Shown: positions 61,060-64,000 of the stretch, piece by piece | How positions within the stretch are numbered: the first letter of the stretch is position 1 | How the letters are laid out: every line of letters starts with the position of its first letter | Source of the DNA: Bacillus sp. T3 | Lineage (GTDB): Bacteria; Bacillota; Bacilli; Bacillales; Cytobacillaceae | Direction: 5' to 3' | Length of the DNA stretch: 64,000 nucleotides | Assembly: GCF_033449965.1 (NCBI RefSeq) | Contig: NZ_CP137761.1 | Coordinates: forward strand, 496,001 to 560,000 | Translations under genes and position numbers: made by a program | The notes under the pieces: model-generated | Database searches by the model: none | Told to the model about the DNA's origin: nothing | Seen by the model: the letters and a program-made list of their open reading frames with translations, nothing else

Positions 61060-61905
61060 ATGCGGGAAATCTCAGCAAAATTAATTACAGAAACAGTTAA
61101 AAATCTTTGTATGAGTGCAGCTTGTGACTTACCTGAAGATGTAGAAAAGTTAATTGCTGCAGGCTTAGAAACAGAAGAATCCGAGTTTGGTAAATATAGC
61201 TTAGAAAAAATCTTGAAAAATGTAAAACTAGCTCGCGCAGAACAAGCGCCCATGTGTCAGGACACAGGAATGACGGTTATTTTAGTAGAGGTTGGCCAAG
61301 ACGCACGTGTTGTCGATGGTGACTTCACGGATGCTATCAATGAGGGTGTTCGCCAAGGCTATGAAGAAGGCTACCTAAGAAAATCGGTTGTGTCAGACCC
61401 TGTATTAGACCGCAAAAACACAGGCGATAACACTCCAGCCGTCATTCATATGGAAATCGTTCCAGGAGATCAAATCAAAATTCAAGTTCTTCCAAAAGGT
61501 GCAGGAAGCGAAAACATGGGTGCCGTGAAAATGTGCAAGCCAGCTGAAGGCATCGAAGGCGTTAAAGATTTCATCGTTAACTCGATTACACAAGCTGGTG
61601 GAAACCCTTGTCCTCCTGTCATTGTTGGCGTTGGAATCGGTGGAACAATGGATAAATGTACATTATTAGCGAAAAAGGCATTAGCTCGTGAAGCTGGTTC
61701 ACCTAATCCAAACCCTGCTTATGCAGAAGTGGAAAAAGAACTGCTAGAGCGCATCAATAAATTAGGCATTGGACCACAAGGTTTTGGCGGAAAGGTTACG
61801 GCTTTAGCTGTTCATATTGAAACCTATCCAACACATATTGCAATGCTACCGGTTTGTGTGACATTGAACTGCCATGCAGCACGTCATAAAGAAGCAATTT
61901 TATAA
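61060..61905 (+). CDS. Class I fumarate hydratase, alpha subunit
   Basis: 281 residues. Oxygen-sensitive [4Fe-4S] fumarase of the split type (TtdA/FumA N-half): EQAPMCQDTGMTVILVEVG with the first cluster Cys, GAGSENMGAVKM, GVGIGGTMDKCTLLAKKAL with the second Cys, and LNCHAARHKEA at the end. It converts fumarate and malate, with the beta subunit. The beta gene starts four bases after the stop. Confidence 0.92.
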   Translation: MREISAKLITETVKNLCMSAACDLPEDVEKLIAAGLETEESEFGKYSLEKILKNVKLARAEQAPMCQDTGMTVILVEVGQDARVVDGDFTDAINEGVRQGYEEGYLRKSVVSDPVLDRKNTGDNTPAVIHMEIVPGDQIKIQVLPKGAGSENMGAVKMCKPAEGIEGVKDFIVNSITQAGGNPCPPVIVGVGIGGTMDKCTLLAKKALAREAGSPNPNPAYAEVEKELLERINKLGIGPQGFGGKVTALAVHIETYPTHIAMLPVCVTLNCHAARHKEAIL

Positions 61906-61908
61906 GGG

Positions 61909-62478
61909 GTGGAAAAAATGACAAATATTAAACATCTTACTACACCATTAACATATGACCAAGTAAAGGATTTAAAAGCCGGTGATCAAGTATCGATTAC
62001 AGGTGTCATTTATTCAGCGCGTGACGCAGCCCATAAAAACATGGTCGATGCATTGAATGCTGGCGAGTCCATGCCAATCGATGTAACAGACCAAGTTATT
62101 TACTATGCTGGTCCAACACCTGCTAAACCAGGCAAGCCAATTGGTTCCTGTGGTCCGACTACTAGTGGACGGATGGATGCTTATTCGCCAACGATGATGG
62201 AGCAAGGATTAAGAGGAATGATCGGTAAAGGTCCTCGCAGCAAAGAAGTGATCGAATCGATGAAGAAAAATGGTGCGGTATACTTCGCAGCAATCGGTGG
62301 AGCTGCAGCATTAATCGCAGACACGATTAAAAAGGTTGATATCGTTGCTTATCCAGATTTAGGACCAGAAGCTATTCGCCGTATGGAAATTGAAAATTAT
62401 CCTTGTATTGTCGCTGTCGATTGTGAAGGTAATGACCTTTATGAAATTGGTGTTAAGAAATACAGAATCGAAGACTAA
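61909..62478 (+). CDS. Class I fumarate hydratase, beta subunit
   Basis: 189 residues. Matches FumA C-half/TtdB: LTYDQVKDLKAGDQVSITGVIYSARDAAHK, PIGSCGPTTSGRMDAYSP (substrate loop), GMIGKGPRSKEV and YFAAIGGAAALIADTIKKV. The ribosome site is GGGGTGG within the alpha stop region. Together with alpha it forms the active enzyme. Confidence 0.92.
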   Translation: MEKMTNIKHLTTPLTYDQVKDLKAGDQVSITGVIYSARDAAHKNMVDALNAGESMPIDVTDQVIYYAGPTPAKPGKPIGSCGPTTSGRMDAYSPTMMEQGLRGMIGKGPRSKEVIESMKKNGAVYFAAIGGAAALIADTIKKVDIVAYPDLGPEAIRRMEIENYPCIVAVDCEGNDLYEIGVKKYRIED

Positions 62479-62502
62479 CAAGGAATTGAGGTGCAAATTT
62501 TA

Positions 62503-64000
62503 ATGCTTAAATATGATGTTGTAGTTGTAGGAGCGGGCGGTGCCGGAATGATGGCGGCACTATCAGCGAGTGAAGATAAAAGTTTGCGTGTCGCTTGTAT
62601 TTCAAAAATTTTCCCAACACGTTCCCATACAGGAGCGGCACAGGGCGGAATTAACGCAGCGATGGCTTATCGTGATGCCAACGATTCAACGGAAAGCCAT
62701 TTCCGTGACACGGTTAAAGGAAGCGACTTTTTAGCAGACCAGGACGCGGTTGAATTTTTCACATCGAATATGCCAAAGGTTATTTCTGAATTAGATTATT
62801 ACGGAGTTCCGTTTTCACGTGATGAAAATGGCCGTGTTGCGCAAAGACCATTTGGTGGCGCATCTAGTCCTAGAACGTGCTATTCAGCGGATAAAACAGG
62901 ACACGTTATCTTACATGCACTATATGAACAGTGCTTAAAGAATAAAGTTGAGTTTCTTGATGACTGGCATCTTTTATCCGTTGCGGTAGAGGACGGAAAA
63001 TTCGAAGGTATCGTCGCAATGGAAATGCGTACGGGCGAGATTCGTGCGATTCAAGCGAAAGCAGTTGTTATCGCTACTGGTGGATTTGGTCGTATTTACT
63101 GGAGCAGAACAACAAATGCAATCAATATGACTGGTGATGGGACAGCAGCTTGTTTTGAAGCGGGAATTCCATTAAAGGATCCAGAGTTTGTCCAATTCCA
63201 TCCAACTGGTTTAGCTTCAACTGGGGTGCTTTTATCAGAAGCATGTCGTGGTGAAGGCGGATACCTATTAAATAAAGACGGCGAAAGATTTATGGCTCGT
63301 TATGCTCCTGAAAAAATGGAACTTGGACCTCGTGACCTCGTATCCCGTTCAATTGAAACGGAAATTAAAGAGGGTCGCGGTTTTGGTGAAGGAATGAACT
63401 CTTATGTTCTAATGGACCTTCGTCACTTAGGTGAGAAAAAAATCATGGAACGTCTTCCACAAGTACGTGAATTGGCGATGGATTTTGAAGGTGTGGACCT
63501 CATTAAGGAACCAGTACCTATTCGACCAAGCTGTCACTATATGATGGGCGGAATCCATGTTAGTGATTATAAAACATGCAGTACACCAATCGAAGGAATT
63601 CACGCAGCTGGCGAATGTTCAAGCGTATCGATTCACGGAGCAAACCGTCTTGGCGGAAACTCTGTAGCGGATGTAGTGTTATTTGGTAAATATGCTGGTC
63701 TTGGTGCGAAAGAAACAGCGAAGCGACGTTCATTTGCAGGTACGAAGAAATTAGAAGCTGAGACACTTAAATGGAAGGACGAGTTTGAAACGATTCGTCA
63801 CAAGAAGACGGGTATCAACATGTTCAGTATCCGTGACCGCTTAGCGGAAACAATGTGGTACAATGTTGGGATTTTCCGGACTGAATCGGAAATGGCTCAA
63901 GCGCTTCAAACAGTTGAGCAGCTTTTAGAAGAATATAAGGATGCTTTCTGTGGAGATTCTTCTATTAAATATAATATGGCATTTTTAAACTACGTTGAAA
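62503..64000 (+). CDS. Succinate dehydrogenase/fumarate reductase flavoprotein (partial, window end)
   Basis: Begins ATG at 62503 with GAGGTG upstream and is open to the last base. FAD motif VVVGAGGAGMMAALSA, covalent-FAD type RSHTGAAQGGINAAM, substrate loop HPTGLASTGVLLSEACRGEGG, then GGIHVSDY...AAGECSS and GANRLGGNSVADVV (second FAD region). About 500 residues are visible; the usual length is 570-600. Its position directly behind fumarase is unlike the usual B. subtilis sdhCAB order, which suggests fumarate reduction or an alternative Sdh. The iron-sulphur and membrane subunits should follow outside the window. Confidence 0.92.
   Translation, partial: MLKYDVVVVGAGGAGMMAALSASEDKSLRVACISKIFPTRSHTGAAQGGINAAMAYRDANDSTESHFRDTVKGSDFLADQDAVEFFTSNMPKVISELDYYGVPFSRDENGRVAQRPFGGASSPRTCYSADKTGHVILHALYEQCLKNKVEFLDDWHLLSVAVEDGKFEGIVAMEMRTGEIRAIQAKAVVIATGGFGRIYWSRTTNAINMTGDGTAACFEAGIPLKDPEFVQFHPTGLASTGVLLSEACRGEGGYLLNKDGERFMARYAPEKMELGPRDLVSRSIETEIKEGRGFGEGMNSYVLMDLRHLGEKKIMERLPQVRELAMDFEGVDLIKEPVPIRPSCHYMMGGIHVSDYKTCSTPIEGIHAAGECSSVSIHGANRLGGNSVADVVLFGKYAGLGAKETAKRRSFAGTKKLEAETLKWKDEFETIRHKKTGINMFSIRDRLAETMWYNVGIFRTESEMAQALQTVEQLLEEYKDAFCGDSSIKYNMAFLNYVE

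Noticed and set aside
1..64000. tRNA, rRNA or insertion-sequence genes
   Set aside because: I found no cloverleaf with conserved arms, no rRNA motif and no transposase-like protein with DDE pattern.

Overview
The window looks like chromosomal DNA of a low-GC, spore-forming member of the Bacillaceae (Bacillus, Neobacillus or Cytobacillus type). The support is the gene content: a ComK-like protein, AprX-type subtilase, CsbB/YfhO/GtrA-like cell-wall glycosylation proteins, a SwrC-type RND pump, DctS/MalK-type two-component genes and an FtsZ very close to the Bacillus protein. Shine-Dalgarno sites are strong, and TTG and GTG starts are frequent. I see no rRNA, tRNA, CRISPR array, insertion sequence or prophage block.

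Layout. 1-5.3 kb: a HEPN-like fragment, a small LEA-like protein, a frameshifted ComK-like gene with a long C-terminal extension, a membrane-anchored glycerophosphodiesterase, a small sigma factor and a Crp/Fnr regulator. 5.3-11.5 kb: a fused GlcD-GlcF type oxidoreductase with a Met/Pro-rich tail, AprX, and a PHP phosphatase. 11.8-14.4 kb: a c-di-GMP-I riboswitch in front of a 48-residue protein, a winged-helix-like protein, a structured RNA, a GyrI-like protein and a PsiE-like protein. 15-21.2 kb: envelope glycosylation (DUF6056-like, GtrA, YfhO, CsbB) with a decayed second gtrA. 21.3-24.7 kb: an unknown gene, a cupin-Nudix fusion, an EmrE/EamA-type transporter and a CBO0543-like protein. 25.2-28.7 kb: a Fur-boxed ferric iron ABC transporter. 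29-32.3 kb: a lytic transglycosylase, a YjdF-like protein and an unknown membrane protein. 32.8-41 kb: a second copy of the structured RNA, then a sugar operon (SorC/DeoR-type regulator, zinc dehydrogenase, FGGY kinase, ribose-type ABC transporter, DeoC). 41.4-49 kb: an acetolactate-synthase-like gene, a chemoreceptor, small membrane proteins and a TetR regulator. 49.2-56.3 kb: SwrC-like pump, NERD protein, a stand-alone FtsZ and an unknown protein. 56.6-64 kb: a C4-dicarboxylate module (sensor kinase, response regulator, DASS transporter, class I fumarase alpha and beta, and an SdhA/FrdA flavoprotein cut by the window end).

Two patterns run through the window. First, about ten genes are broken by single-base shifts. 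Most +1 shifts fall inside a CCNGG pentamer, and three -1 shifts fall in runs of four G. This looks more like systematic sequencing error, perhaps linked to DNA methylation, than real gene decay, so these genes are probably intact in the organism. Second, intergenic regions carry several repeat families: a 179-bp palindromic element in four copies, two 8-9 unit arrays of a ~53-bp hairpin repeat, a 38-bp tandem repeat, and palindromes of the AATCAAACGTTTGATT type.

How the genes work together. The 56.6-64 kb block senses, imports and converts fumarate, malate and succinate. The 33-41 kb block imports a pentose-like or deoxy sugar and splits its phosphate with a DeoC-type aldolase. The 15-21 kb block should attach sugars to a cell-envelope polymer through undecaprenyl-phosphate-sugar. 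The TetR/pump pair has an operator lying between the -35 and -10 boxes of the pump promoter.
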